From Ancylomarina euxina (GTDB lineage: Bacteria; Bacteroidota; Bacteroidia; Bacteroidales; Marinifilaceae), in contig NZ_QQWG01000005.1 of NCBI RefSeq assembly GCF_003863355.1, positions 147,959 through 211,958 of the forward strand: DNA of 64,000 bases, written 5' to 3'. Below the pieces are notes generated by a model. That model searched no databases. It had not been told where the DNA came from and worked only from the letters and a program-made list of their open reading frames with translations. Shown in pieces: positions 38,519 to 47,967 of the stretch. Numbering within the stretch: position 1 is the stretch's first letter; the number at the start of each line of letters is the position of its first letter. The position numbers and the translations under genes were made by a program.

Positions 38519-38977
38519 TTAGATATACTCTTCCATCAAATTGAAAAGTGTTTTAGATTGGAATGGCTTTGATATATAAGCGTCCATACCAACCTCGATT
38601 GATACTTCTTTGTCTGAAGAAAAATAGTTGGCACTAAATGCGATAATTGGCACACGATATTTTCTGTCAGTTTCCATTTCTCTAATATGTTGCGCGGCTT
38701 CAATACCACCCATAATTGGCATTTGCAAATCCATTAAGATCATATCGTATTGATTGTTGGCGAACATTTCAACAGCTTCCTTACCATTTTCCGCAATCTC
38801 AACCTTACCTACTCTTGATCTTAAGTAGATTTCAATGGTTTTTCTGTTACTAAGCTTATCTTCTACTAACAAGATTTTTGCTTCGCTGATTGGAATATTT
38901 CTCTTTTCTACTTCCGTTTTAACGACAATACAAGAATCGATATTCTCTTCCCAACAAACGCGTTCGATTTTTTCCAT
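38519..38977 (-). CDS. Stand-alone receiver-domain response regulator
   Basis: A 152-residue protein with a ~32-residue N-terminal extension followed by one REC domain. Phosphorylation site D83 (DMILMDLQMPIMGG), acidic D40, switch S115 and conserved K137 (ISKPF) are all present. There is no DNA-binding or enzymatic output domain, so it probably acts by protein contact, like the receivers of hybrid kinases. No kinase lies nearby. It is convergent with eno and shares its terminator interval. Confidence 0.85.
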   Translation of the reverse strand: MEKIERVCWEENIDSCIVVKTEVEKRNIPISEAKILLVEDKLSNRKTIEIYLRSRVGKVEIAENGKEAVEMFANNQYDMILMDLQMPIMGGIEAAQHIREMETDRKYRVPIIAFSANYFSSDKEVSIEVGMDAYISKPFQSKTLFNLMEEYI

Positions 38978-39152
38978 ATATTTATTTGTAGCCGAGTAAG
39001 AAATTAAATTTGACTGATTAAAGATTAAAATTAGACATTTATATGATAATTAAAAATCTTATTGCTTAAATTTTTTTAGCTGCTTGTAATGTCTCTGGAT
39101 TTCAATTTGGTTTATTATTAATTTATTTGTTTACACTATCAGGTTTTTGTGA

Positions 39153-39182
39153 TTGATCGCTCCATTAGTTTTTTTATTTTTG
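39153..39182 (+). promoter_or_regulatory. Promoter of ettA
   Basis: TTG at 39153-39155, 19 bases, then TATTTTTG at 39175-39182: a good -33/-7 pair, about 92 bases before the ettA start. The rest of the 296-base gap (38978-39273) is AT-rich and shows nothing else. Confidence 0.6.
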
Positions 39183-39273
39183 TGTGAGATTGATGCTTAA
39201 ATATTGAATAGAAATTGCTTTATATTTGGTTTCAATTGATTATGATTTCGAAATAGAGTTAAAATTTAAATAG

Positions 39274-40962
39274 ATGGCTGACGATAAGAAGATTATCTTT
39301 TCAATGGAGAGAGTGAGTAAAACTTTCTCTTCACAGAAAAAAGTATTGAATAATATCAACCTTTCTTTCTTCTACGGAGCGAAAATTGGTATTATTGGTT
39401 TAAATGGTTCGGGTAAATCGACATTGATCAAGATTATTGCTGGGCTTGAGCCTTCATTCGATGGGCATGTGGTTTGGTCAAAGGATCACAATATCGGTTA
39501 TTTGGCTCAGGAACCAGAGTTGGATGATAGCAAGACAGTTAGACAAATTGTTGAAGAAGGCGTTCAGGAGATTGTTGATTGTTTGAACGCTTACGAAGCA
39601 GTTAATTTGAAATTTGGTGACCCTGATGTTCTTGAGGATCCGGATAAGATGCAAGCCGTAATGGATGAGCAAGCTGAGCTTCAGGAGAAGATTGATCATT
39701 ACGATGCATGGAATCTTGACACCAAGCTGGAACGTGCTATGGATGCTTTACGTTGTCCTGAAGGCGATGCTATTGTGAAGCATTTATCAGGAGGGGAACG
39801 ACGTCGTGTGGCTTTGTGTCGTCTGCTTTTGCAAGAGCCAGATATTCTTTTGCTCGATGAGCCAACTAACCACTTGGATGCTGAATCGGTAGAGTGGTTG
39901 GAGCAGCACCTTGCTCAATACAAAGGAACCGTTATTAGTATTACTCACGACCGTTATTTCTTGGATAATGTTGCGGGTTGGATTCTTGAACTTGATAGGG
40001 GTGAGGGTATTCCATGGAAAGGAAATTATAGTGCTTGGTTAGATCAGAAAACCAAACGTATGGCTATGGAGGAAAAAACGGCAAGTAAGCGTCGTAAAAC
40101 TTTAGAGCGTGAGTTGGAATGGGTTCGTATGGCTCCAAAAGCCCGTCAAGCCAAATCAAAGGCTCGTTTGAATGCTTACGATACCATGATGAATCAGGAT
40201 CTAAAAGAAGCTGAAGAAAAGTTGGAGATTTTTATCCCTAACGGCCCTCGATTAGGTAATAAGGTGATTCAGGTTAAGGAAGTATCTAAGGCTTTTGGAA
40301 ATAAATTGCTTTTTGAAGATTTGGAGTTTGAATTGCCACCTGCAGGTATTGTTGGTGTTATTGGACCCAATGGTGCGGGTAAAACCACACTTTTCAGAAT
40401 GATTATGGATCTTGAGCAGCCTGATAAGGGAACCTTTGAAGTGGGTGAAACGGTTAAGGTTGGATACGTCGATCAGCAACATGCTGATATCGATCCTGAG
40501 AAATCGGTTTACGAAGTGATTTCTGGTGGTGGTGATTTAATTAATGTTGGCGGTCGTACCATTAATGCTCGTGCCTATGTGGGACGATTCAACTTTAACG
40601 GAGCCGATCAGGAGAAGAAATGTGGTGTGCTTTCGGGGGGTGAGCGTAACCGTTTACACTTAGCTTTAACGCTTAAGGAAGAAGCTAATGTGCTTTTACT
40701 GGATGAGCCAACCAATGATATTGATGTGAACACGCTTCGTGCCCTTGAAGAAGGTTTAGAAAGTTTCGCAGGATGTGCTGTTGTGATTTCTCACGACCGT
40801 TGGTTCCTGGATAGAATTGCGACTCATATTCTGGCATTTGAAGGTGATTCTCATGTTCAATTCTTCGAAGGTGGCTATAGCGATTACGAGATTAATAAAA
40901 AGAAACGACTGGGCGATGAAGGGCCTAAGCGTATTCGATATAAGAAACTACTGGCTGATTAA
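39274..40962 (+). CDS. ettA: Energy-dependent translational throttle protein EttA (ABC-F)
   Basis: A 562-residue cytosolic ABC-F ATPase with two nucleotide-binding domains and no membrane part. It has Walker A GLNGSGKST and GPNGAGKTT, signatures LSGGERRRVALCRLL and LSGGERNRLHLAL, Walker B LLLDEPTNHLD and LLLDEPTNDID. The basic inter-domain linker (P-site tRNA interaction motif) spans about residues 255-320. EttA binds the ribosomal E site and gates the first peptide bond according to ATP level. It is followed by a terminator. Confidence 0.95.
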   Translation: MADDKKIIFSMERVSKTFSSQKKVLNNINLSFFYGAKIGIIGLNGSGKSTLIKIIAGLEPSFDGHVVWSKDHNIGYLAQEPELDDSKTVRQIVEEGVQEIVDCLNAYEAVNLKFGDPDVLEDPDKMQAVMDEQAELQEKIDHYDAWNLDTKLERAMDALRCPEGDAIVKHLSGGERRRVALCRLLLQEPDILLLDEPTNHLDAESVEWLEQHLAQYKGTVISITHDRYFLDNVAGWILELDRGEGIPWKGNYSAWLDQKTKRMAMEEKTASKRRKTLERELEWVRMAPKARQAKSKARLNAYDTMMNQDLKEAEEKLEIFIPNGPRLGNKVIQVKEVSKAFGNKLLFEDLEFELPPAGIVGVIGPNGAGKTTLFRMIMDLEQPDKGTFEVGETVKVGYVDQQHADIDPEKSVYEVISGGGDLINVGGRTINARAYVGRFNFNGADQEKKCGVLSGGERNRLHLALTLKEEANVLLLDEPTNDIDVNTLRALEEGLESFAGCAVVISHDRWFLDRIATHILAFEGDSHVQFFEGGYSDYEINKKKRLGDEGPKRIRYKKLLAD

Positions 40963-40983
40963 TTTCACCAACTTAAAAATTGA

Positions 40984-41020
40984 GGGAAGAAGCCAGATTG
41001 GTTTTCTTCCCTTTGTTTTT
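40984..41020 (+). terminator. Terminator after ettA
   Basis: GGGAAGAA/TTCTTCCC-type stem (40984-40991 and 41004-41011) with inner G/C pairs, followed by TTTGTTTTTG. Confidence 0.8.
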
Positions 41021-41029
41021 GTATTTTTG
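40998..41029 (+). promoter_or_regulatory. Possible promoter of the DUF4870 gene
   Basis: TTG at 40998, then 21 bases to TATTTTTG at 41022-41029; the ORF starts at 41055. It overlaps the ettA terminator, so it is less certain. Confidence 0.4.
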
Positions 41030-41054
41030 ACATAAGTAATTTAAAACATATAAT

Positions 41055-41405
41055 ATGACGTATTTTAGAACGCCACACGAAGAGAGAAATTGGGCTATGT
41101 TTTGTCATTTAGGTGGCTTGGCCTATTTTATCCCATTGGGAAATATCATAGTGCCTCTTATTTTATGGAGCATGCGTAAGGACAGTTCGGCCTTGGTTGA
41201 TCGCGAAGGGAAAAAGGCTTTAAATTTCCAGATTTCATTTACGCTTTATATGCTAATTGCTGGTTTTCTAATATTTGTGCTTGTTGGTATTTTGTTCCTT
41301 GTAATACTGGGGCTTTTGCAACTCATTTTTGTTATAATGGCTGTTGTTAAAACCCTTAACGATGAAGAATTTGAATACCCAATGACTATCAAGTTTATTC
41401 AATAG
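41055..41405 (+). CDS. DUF4870 membrane protein
   Basis: A 116-residue protein with two to three membrane segments (about 23-43 and 62-100). It has the DUF4870 pattern: an N-terminal EERNWAMFCHLGGLAYFIPLGNIIVPLILW, a charged loop with REGKKALNFQIS, then a second hydrophobic block and a short polar end. Function unknown; the family is widespread in bacteria. It is probably a short transcript on its own. Confidence 0.85.
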   Translation: MTYFRTPHEERNWAMFCHLGGLAYFIPLGNIIVPLILWSMRKDSSALVDREGKKALNFQISFTLYMLIAGFLIFVLVGILFLVILGLLQLIFVIMAVVKTLNDEEFEYPMTIKFIQ

Positions 41406-41446
41406 CGCTTAGGCTACGCTCAGCATCCAGACTTCGATAATAAAAG

Positions 41447-41484
41447 TTTCGCGCTCTTTTGTCTGATTAGCGAAGTTTTTTTTA
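41447..41484 (+). terminator. Possible terminator after the DUF4870 gene
   Basis: TTCGC (41448-41452) can pair with GCGAA (41470-41474), followed by nine T. An alternative outer stem ACTTCG/CGAAGT starts at 41431. The loop is long (17 bases). Confidence 0.45.
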
Positions 41485-41488
41485 TTTT

Positions 41489-41515
41489 ACTCATTACTCA
41501 TTACTCATTACTCAT
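41489..41515. repeat. Tandem repeat, 7-bp unit, at a start codon
   Basis: Nearly four copies of ACTCATT run from 41489 into the ATG at 41514, so the last unit contributes the start codon. The plus strand contains no G within the tract. Confidence 0.9.
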
Positions 41516-41849
41516 GGCTTCTTTTTCAACTTTTAAGCTGATCTATTTTATCGGATTGGCTTTAATCTTTATTGGTGGTTACCGTTTGTACAATCATCTT
41601 TCGTATGGGAATATCATTATATCGGTGGGATTACTGACTTACGCCATTGTTCAACTTTATCTGCTTATAAAGCAAGGAATAAGTAACTGGGGTTTGTTCG
41701 AGTACACCAAAACAACGGTTAATGTTTTGTTTATCTGCTCGGTTATACTCCTGATGGGACTTGAATCGAAAGGATGGTTTTACCCATTGATATTAGGCAT
41801 GTTGCTTGACTTTTTTGCCAATATATTTAGGCGAGTGAATCGCTCTTAA
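41514..41849 (+). CDS. Small membrane protein of unknown function
   Basis: A 111-residue protein with three probable membrane segments (about 9-27, 31-51, 73-103) and a basic C-terminus (RRVNRS). No family was recognised. The start abuts the 7-bp tandem repeat, and codon use is ordinary. It could be a minor membrane component co-expressed with the DUF4870 gene if the weak terminator between them leaks. Confidence 0.6.
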   Translation: MASFSTFKLIYFIGLALIFIGGYRLYNHLSYGNIIISVGLLTYAIVQLYLLIKQGISNWGLFEYTKTTVNVLFICSVILLMGLESKGWFYPLILGMLLDFFANIFRRVNRS

Positions 41850-41898
41850 TTCTGGATGAAGTCTTTTAAAGGATTAAGTAATATAAAAGAAACAATAA

Positions 41899-41996
41899 TT
41901 TAGACGCAGATTTAAATGATTAAGATATGATTGATGTATAGGATTGGAAAACGCACTTTTAAAATCATAAAATATCATTTTTAATCAGTGTCTAAA
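41899..41996. repeat. Imperfect palindromic element, MITE- or REP-like
   Basis: The left arm starts TTTAGACGCAGATT (41899) and the right arm ends AATCAGTGTCTAAA (41996). The 34-base arms are about 70% complementary without gaps, with a 30-base centre. The termini pair best (TTTAGAC/GTCTAAA). It could fold into a long hairpin. No target-site duplication is obvious. Classification as mobile is inference. Confidence 0.55.
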
Positions 41997-42008
41997 CTTT
42001 ATAATATT

Positions 42009-42035
42009 AGTATCAGTTTTCTGATACTTTTTTTT
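42009..42035 (+). terminator. Terminator upstream of hisS
   Basis: AGTATCAG/CTGATACT (42009-42016 and 42021-42028), loop TTTT, then eight T. The nearest upstream plus-strand gene ends at 41849. Confidence 0.85.
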
Positions 42036-42094
42036 GCTTCAAACTCTCGTGACAGAGCTTTTAAACAAAGGCTGGGAACTCTAAAAATATTTGA

Positions 42095-42102
42095 TATTTT
42101 TG
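42095..42102 (+). promoter_or_regulatory. Possible -7 box for hisS
   Basis: TATTTTTG matches TAnnTTTG, 140 bases before the ATG. No good -33 element is seen. Confidence 0.4.
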
Positions 42103-42242
42103 TATCACAATTTGAAGAGATGATCAAATGAGTGAACTCATCAACATATAAGGCTTTTAGGCTATTGTGAAGTTGGAAAGGTGAAGAAAGCTGAGATATC
42201 AACTCAAATAAATGAACTAATTAACCAATTAAAAAAAAAGAA

Positions 42243-43604
42243 ATGGCTCAAAAACCGTCAATTCCTAAGGGAACGAGAGATTTCTCACCTGTTGAAATGG
42301 TGAAACGAAACTACATATTCGATACCATTAAAGAGGTGTTTCAACTCTATGGTTTTATGCCCATCGAAACACCATCGATGGAAAATTTGTCTACCCTAAT
42401 GGGAAAATACGGCGAAGAAGGCGACAAGTTACTGTTTAAGGTTCTTAACTCGGGAGATTTTATCTCTAAAGTGAGAGAAGAGGAACTAATGGCTCGCAAT
42501 TCGAACAAATTAACCACAAAGATTAGCGAAAAAGGCTTGCGTTACGACTTAACTGTGCCCTTTGCACGTTACGTTGTACAGCATCGCAACGAAATAACTT
42601 TCCCATTTAAGCGTTACCAAATACAGCCTGTTTGGAGAGCCGATCGTCCACAAAAGGGGCGTTACCGCGAATTTTATCAATGCGATGTTGATGTGGTAGG
42701 TAGCAATTCTCTGTTGAACGAGGTTGAATTGATTCAGATTGTTGACGAGGTTTACAAGCGATTGAAGTTAAATGTGCTTGTGAAATTAAATAACCGCAAA
42801 GTTTTGGCTGGTATCGCTGAGATTATTGGCGAGGCAGATAGAATTATCGACATTACGGTTGCTATCGATAAGTTGGATAAGATTGGTTTGGACAATGTAA
42901 ATAAGGAAATGTTTGAGAAAGGTATTCCTCAGGCAGCCATTGATACGCTTCAACCTATTATTCTATTGTCGGGAACCAATATCGAGAAATTGGCTCAGCT
43001 AAAAGATGTTCTTTCCGCTTCGGAAGTTGGAATGAAAGGTGTTGAGGAATTGGAAACAGTTTTCTCTTACTTTGCAGATTTAGATGTAAGCACTGAAGTT
43101 GAATTGGATTTGACTCTTGCTCGTGGCTTGAACTATTATACGGGTGCTATTTTCGAAGTGAAATCGAAAGATATGGAATTCGGAAGTATTACAGGTGGTG
43201 GCCGTTACGATGACCTGACTGGCATTTTCGGTTTGAAAGATGTTTCGGGTGTTGGTATTTCATTTGGTGCGGATAGAATCTACGATGTTTTGGAACAAAT
43301 GAATCGTTTCCCTGCCGAGACAGTGAATACCACTAAGGTGATGTTCGTGAACTTTGGAGAGAAAGAAGAAAAATATTGCTTGCCAATTTTAGCACGCTTA
43401 AGAATGAATGGCGTTAAAGCTGAGATCTTCCCTGATTCTGCTAAAATGAAGAAACAAATGACTTATGCCAACGACAAACATATTCCTTTTGTGATAATGG
43501 TTGGTGAAACGGAGATGGAAGAAGGCTTAGTGAGTCTTAAAGATATGGATTCTGGTGAGCAAATAAAGCTTTCACCTGAAGCTCTAATCGAAAAATTAGC
43601 TTAG
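42243..43604 (+). CDS. hisS: Histidine--tRNA ligase
   Basis: A 453-residue class II synthetase charging tRNA-His. Motif 1 is in [13 protein letters not shown] onward, motif 2 is [27 protein letters not shown], and the HisRS-specific [15 protein letters not shown] and motif 3 [11 protein letters not shown] are clear. A C-terminal anticodon-binding domain ends the protein. The start follows an A-rich AAAAAAAAAGAA. It is followed by hutH, the histidine-degrading gene, 269 bases later. Confidence 0.97.
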   Translation: MAQKPSIPKGTRDFSPVEMVKRNYIFDTIKEVFQLYGFMPIETPSMENLSTLMGKYGEEGDKLLFKVLNSGDFISKVREEELMARNSNKLTTKISEKGLRYDLTVPFARYVVQHRNEITFPFKRYQIQPVWRADRPQKGRYREFYQCDVDVVGSNSLLNEVELIQIVDEVYKRLKLNVLVKLNNRKVLAGIAEIIGEADRIIDITVAIDKLDKIGLDNVNKEMFEKGIPQAAIDTLQPIILLSGTNIEKLAQLKDVLSASEVGMKGVEELETVFSYFADLDVSTEVELDLTLARGLNYYTGAIFEVKSKDMEFGSITGGGRYDDLTGIFGLKDVSGVGISFGADRIYDVLEQMNRFPAETVNTTKVMFVNFGEKEEKYCLPILARLRMNGVKAEIFPDSAKMKKQMTYANDKHIPFVIMVGETEMEEGLVSLKDMDSGEQIKLSPEALIEKLA

Positions 43605-43873
43605 CTTGCGCGTCCAAAGATTAATAGACTAAAAAAGCATGCCTTTTAGGTGTGATTAAAATATTTAGGATTAAATGATATTTAAATTATTACAAGATAG
43701 AGCAGCTGAGAGTATCGGTGGCGACATTCGTTGCCCTTGAGTTCTTGCGCGATTTATTGGAGCTCAATAATGACAATTTAATCATTGTTGAACGCTTTGA
43801 TGAATAGGTGTGCTTTAGGCACCCTCATTTTTGAAATATATTTAATACAAAAAATACTAAATAAACACACAAC

Positions 43874-45379
43874 ATGTCTAACATACATTTTATTAGCCCA
43901 GAGAGATTAACATTCTCTAAAATTGAAGAAATTCTTGAAAAAGGATACAAGCTTGAATTATCTGAAGAATCAAAGAAATTGATTCTTGATTGCAAAGCCT
44001 ATCTTGATGCTACTATTGCGAAAGCAGATAAGCCTATTTATGGTATTACTACTGGTTTTGGATCTCTTTGTAAGATTTCTATTCCTGAAGAAGATTTAAG
44101 TCAACTTCAGAGCAACCTGGTTATGTCTCACGCTTGTAGCTTGGGTAACGTAATTCCTGAAGATGTGATTCGTTTGATGCTTTTACTTAAGGCTCACGCT
44201 TTATCATTGGGTAAATCGGGTGTTCAAATCGAAACGGTTCAGCGTATCATCGATATGTATAACAGCGATGTATTGCCTGTTGTTCGCCACTTAGGATCAT
44301 TGGGTGCTTCGGGTGATTTGGCTCCTTTAGCTAATCTATTCTTACCCTTATTTGGTGAAGGTGAAGTGATTTACGAAGATGAGATTCGCCCTGCAGACGA
44401 GGTTTTAAAAATGTTTGGTTGGGAGCCTATCAAATTGGGCGCTAAAGAAGGTTTGGCTTTATTGAATGGAACTCAGTTTATGAGTGCTCATGCAGTTTAT
44501 GCTTTGCTTAAGTCTTTCAAATTGGTGAAGTATTCTGATATTATTGGTGCTATTTCATTGGAAGGTTACGATGGAAGAATCGATCCTTTCTTGGCTCCAA
44601 TTCACGATGCTCGTCCTCATAACGGACAAATTGAAACAGCTCGTAATATTCGCAGTCTTTTAGAGGGTAGTGAGTTTATTGCTAATGAGAAGAAAAACGT
44701 TCAGGATCCTTACTCATTCCGTTGTATGCCTCAGGTTCATGGTGCTTCTAAAGATGCCATTAACTACGTAGCCAGCGTGGTTGAAACTGAAATCAATTCA
44801 GTTACTGATAACCCAACTATTTTCATCGACGAAGATATGATCTTGTCGGGTGGTAATTTCCACGGACAGCCATTGGCTCTTGTTCTTGACTTCCTTTGTA
44901 TTGCTTTAGCTGAGCTGGGTAGTATTTCGGAGCGTAGAACTTACCGTTTAATTTCTGGTGATAGAGATCTTCCTGAGTTCTTGATTTCTGATTCAGGATT
45001 GAATTCAGGATTTATGATTCCTCAGTACGCAGCTGCTTCTATCGTAAGTCAGAACAAGCAATTGTGTACACCATGTTCAGTTGATTCTATTCCTTCGTCA
45101 AACGAGCAGGAAGATCACGTGAGTATGGGTGGAAATGCAGCGACTAAGTCATTATTGGTTGCTGATAACGTGGAGCGTATTTTCGCTATTGAGTTGATGA
45201 ATGCAGCTCAAGCAGTTGATTTACGTCGTACAGGAAAATCATCTCCATTCTTAGAGGCATTCCTTGAAGAATTCAGAACTGCCGTTTCTTTCAACGATAA
45301 GGATAGAGTCATGTATAAAGACATCGAAGCTGCTATTGAATTTCTTGCAGCGGGAAAATTCGAAGGTGGTGAAAACTAA
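43874..45379 (+). CDS. hutH: Histidine ammonia-lyase
   Basis: A 501-residue enzyme deaminating histidine to urocanate, first step of histidine catabolism. The Ala-Ser-Gly triad that cyclises to the MIO cofactor is at residues 145-147 (GSLGASGDLAPLA). The catalytic Tyr region (YGITTGFG) and the C-terminal QEDHVSMGGNAA are present. It carries high-expression codons. No hutU, hutI or ftcD lies in the window, so the rest of the pathway is elsewhere. A strong terminator follows. Confidence 0.95.
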   Translation: MSNIHFISPERLTFSKIEEILEKGYKLELSEESKKLILDCKAYLDATIAKADKPIYGITTGFGSLCKISIPEEDLSQLQSNLVMSHACSLGNVIPEDVIRLMLLLKAHALSLGKSGVQIETVQRIIDMYNSDVLPVVRHLGSLGASGDLAPLANLFLPLFGEGEVIYEDEIRPADEVLKMFGWEPIKLGAKEGLALLNGTQFMSAHAVYALLKSFKLVKYSDIIGAISLEGYDGRIDPFLAPIHDARPHNGQIETARNIRSLLEGSEFIANEKKNVQDPYSFRCMPQVHGASKDAINYVASVVETEINSVTDNPTIFIDEDMILSGGNFHGQPLALVLDFLCIALAELGSISERRTYRLISGDRDLPEFLISDSGLNSGFMIPQYAAASIVSQNKQLCTPCSVDSIPSSNEQEDHVSMGGNAATKSLLVADNVERIFAIELMNAAQAVDLRRTGKSSPFLEAFLEEFRTAVSFNDKDRVMYKDIEAAIEFLAAGKFEGGEN

Positions 45380-45405
45380 GTCAACTTCTTATTCTACTAT
45401 ATGAC

Positions 45406-45436
45406 AAAAGGCCATCCATTAGGATGGCTTTTTTTA
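45406..45436 (+). terminator. Terminator after hutH
   Basis: GCCATCC/GGATGGC (45411-45417 and 45422-45428), loop ATTA, flanked by AAAAG and seven T. Confidence 0.9.
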
Positions 45437-45543
45437 TTCAAAAAAAACTTATTTTTTTTCAAAAGAAAAGTAGGGTGTATGTATATTAAGCTGTTGTTAT
45501 AATTGGTGGAATATGTAATTAAAATTTATTTGATAATCAATTT

Positions 45544-47958
45544 ATGAATAAAACGATTTGTTTAGGTTTACTTTTTTTCCTGATTTCAGGATTTATAAGT
45601 CATGATTTATGGGCGCAGGAAAAACAGACTTTGAGTGGTTATGTTAAAGACGGATCTAATGGAGAAGCTCTTATTGGTGCTACAGTGAGTATTCAGGATC
45701 TGATGGTAGGGACAGCTACTAACGAATATGGGTTTTTCTCATTGTCTCTGGCTCCTGGAAAATATAAGGTTCTGTTTAGCTTTATCGGTTATATGCCTGT
45801 TCCTAAGGAAATAGACTTAAGTCAAAATCTTACCCTAAATATTGAGTTGCATGCCGATGGTATTAAATTGAATGATGTGACTGTTACGGCTGCTAAAAAA
45901 GATCAGAATGTCTCTTCAGTACAGATGAGTGTTGAGCGTTTACCCGTGAGTATCGTAAAGAAACTTCCTCATTTTCTGGGAGAGGTTGATATTATAAAGA
46001 CTTTGCAGATGTTGCCTGGAGTAACTTCAGTTGGTGAGGGTAGTACTGGTTTTAACGTGCGTGGTGGGGGAACCGATCAGAATCTGATTCTTTTGGACGA
46101 GGCTCCGGTTTTCAATTCGGCTCACTTGTTTGGTTTCTTCTCTGTTTTTAATGGCGATGCGGTTAAGGATTTTCAATTATACAAGGGAGGTATTCCTGCA
46201 CAGTATGGGGGGCGTTTATCCTCGGTATTGGATGTGCGTCAGAAAGAGGGAAACAGCAAACGCTTTTCGGGAAGCGGAGGAATTGGTATCGTTAGTAGTC
46301 GATTAACTCTTGAGGGCCCCATAAAGAAAGATAAAACTTCTTTTATGGTAGCAGGAAGGCGTTCATATGCCGATGTATTGCTCCGTATGAATCCGGATAT
46401 GAAGGATAATACGGTTTATTTCTATGACCTGAATGCGAAGATCAATCACAAATTCAACGATAACAACCGCCTTTTTATCTCGGGTTATTTCGGTAACGAT
46501 GTGTTCAAATTTGGCAAAGAATTCGATTCTCATTGGGGAAATACAACAGGAACCATTCGTTGGAATCATTTGTTCAATAAAAAGCTTTTTTCAAATTTTA
46601 CAGCAATCTATAGTAATTTCGATTATTCTATAAGTGTACCCGAGGGAAGTTTAGGTTTTGAGTGGGTTTCCAGTATCAAAAATATGAATCTTAAGGCTGA
46701 TTTTTCATATTTCCCTAATCCCGATCTGAAGTTTAAGTTTGGTTTTGGAAGTACTTACTACATCTTTAATCCAGGTGAATTAAATCCTGTAAAGGGTTCC
46801 ATAATTGAGTCTAATAAATTGGAAAAGGGCTATGGTCTCGAGTCGGCAGCCTATGCAGGATTGGAACAAAACCTAGGCAGTAGCCTGACTGTACAATACG
46901 GCTTAAGACTTTCCAATTTTTCGAGCCTGGGAAGTCAAACCGTAAACTCTTACCAAAGCGGAATACCAAAGGATAAAGCAAGTATAAGGGGTTCGAAGAA
47001 GTATGGTAAAAATGAGATTGTAAAGAACTATTTCAATTTTGAACCTCGTTTGGCGATAAAGTATGCCTTTAGCGATGTTAATTCGCTTAAAGCAAGTTAC
47101 AACAGAACTTGCCAGTATTTGCACCGTATTTCAAATACGACAGCACCCACTCCTCTCGATATTTGGGTACCAACAGGCAAGCACATTAAGCCAGCCAAGG
47201 TTGATCAGGTAGCTTTGGGGTATTTTCACAATCTTGGAAATAATATGTTCGAAACATCTGTAGAAGCTTATTACAAGAAATTTTACGATTTGGTTGAGTA
47301 CAAGTATGGGGCCCATCTGATGTTGAATAATACGATTGAAACCGAATTGCTCGATGCACAGGGCAGAGCTTATGGCCTGGAATTTAGTGTTAGAAAAAAA
47401 GAAGGACGATTGACGGGATGGATCGCTTATACGCTGTCGAGAACTGAGAAGAAGGTAGAGGGGCTAATGAATAATGAGACTGGCGAGATTTATCCGACGA
47501 CTTTAATCAATAACGGAGACTATTTTCCTGCTGATTACGACAAAACACATGATCTTAAGATTGTCGCTAATTATGATTTGAATAAAAGATGGTCTGTTGC
47601 CACTAACTTCATTTTGATGAGTGGTAGACCAGCCACCTATCCTTATGGAAAATATGAATTCCAGGATAATACTTATGCTCATTACATTAATCGTAACGGT
47701 GCACGTATCTCGGCTTACCATCGCCTTGATTTATCATTTACCTATATGTGTAAACAGAAAAAGGCAAATCAGAAATGGCAGGGCAGTTGGAACTTTGGAA
47801 TCACGAATCTTTATAGCAGACAGAATGCCTATTCGGTTTATTTTAAAGAGAGTGAAAACAATTGGGCTGGTAGCCAAAAAGGAAACAGCACCGAAGCCTG
47901 GCAATTTGCCATTATTGGCAAACCTGTTCCAACCATCACGTATAACTTTAGCTTTTAG
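45544..47958 (+). CDS. TonB-dependent receptor with carboxypeptidase-like N-terminal domain
   Basis: An 804-residue outer-membrane receptor. Signal peptide at 1-25 (ending DLWAQ); a CarboxypepD_reg-like domain at about 28-110 (LSGYVKDGSNGEALIGATVSI); a plug domain at about 125-230 (VKKLPHFLGEVDIIKTLQMLPG, then FNVRGGGTDQNLILLDEAPVFN); then the beta barrel, ending in aromatic F (TITYNFSF). It is not a SusC type: it is shorter and has no SusD partner. The next gene encodes a DUF4249 lipoprotein, a common companion. Substrate unknown. Confidence 0.92.
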   Translation: MNKTICLGLLFFLISGFISHDLWAQEKQTLSGYVKDGSNGEALIGATVSIQDLMVGTATNEYGFFSLSLAPGKYKVLFSFIGYMPVPKEIDLSQNLTLNIELHADGIKLNDVTVTAAKKDQNVSSVQMSVERLPVSIVKKLPHFLGEVDIIKTLQMLPGVTSVGEGSTGFNVRGGGTDQNLILLDEAPVFNSAHLFGFFSVFNGDAVKDFQLYKGGIPAQYGGRLSSVLDVRQKEGNSKRFSGSGGIGIVSSRLTLEGPIKKDKTSFMVAGRRSYADVLLRMNPDMKDNTVYFYDLNAKINHKFNDNNRLFISGYFGNDVFKFGKEFDSHWGNTTGTIRWNHLFNKKLFSNFTAIYSNFDYSISVPEGSLGFEWVSSIKNMNLKADFSYFPNPDLKFKFGFGSTYYIFNPGELNPVKGSIIESNKLEKGYGLESAAYAGLEQNLGSSLTVQYGLRLSNFSSLGSQTVNSYQSGIPKDKASIRGSKKYGKNEIVKNYFNFEPRLAIKYAFSDVNSLKASYNRTCQYLHRISNTTAPTPLDIWVPTGKHIKPAKVDQVALGYFHNLGNNMFETSVEAYYKKFYDLVEYKYGAHLMLNNTIETELLDAQGRAYGLEFSVRKKEGRLTGWIAYTLSRTEKKVEGLMNNETGEIYPTTLINNGDYFPADYDKTHDLKIVANYDLNKRWSVATNFILMSGRPATYPYGKYEFQDNTYAHYINRNGARISAYHRLDLSFTYMCKQKKANQKWQGSWNFGITNLYSRQNAYSVYFKESENNWAGSQKGNSTEAWQFAIIGKPVPTITYNFSF

Positions 47959-47967
47959 TCATAACTA

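Larger units (their letters stand above)
41850..42242. other. Intergenic region before hisS
   Basis: This 393-base interval has no convincing gene. It holds, in order, a 98-base imperfect palindrome (41899-41996), a terminator (42009-42035), a -7 box (42095-42102) and a ~130-base hisS leader. The leader contains an ATGAG-TGAA-CTCAT hairpin (42128-42141) and a repeated AGGCT. Confidence 0.65.

Noticed and set aside
41850..42242. Small coding frames on either strand before hisS
   Set aside because: A 67-codon minus-strand frame overlaps the terminator and promoter signals and has no recognisable domain; it is probably a chance frame.
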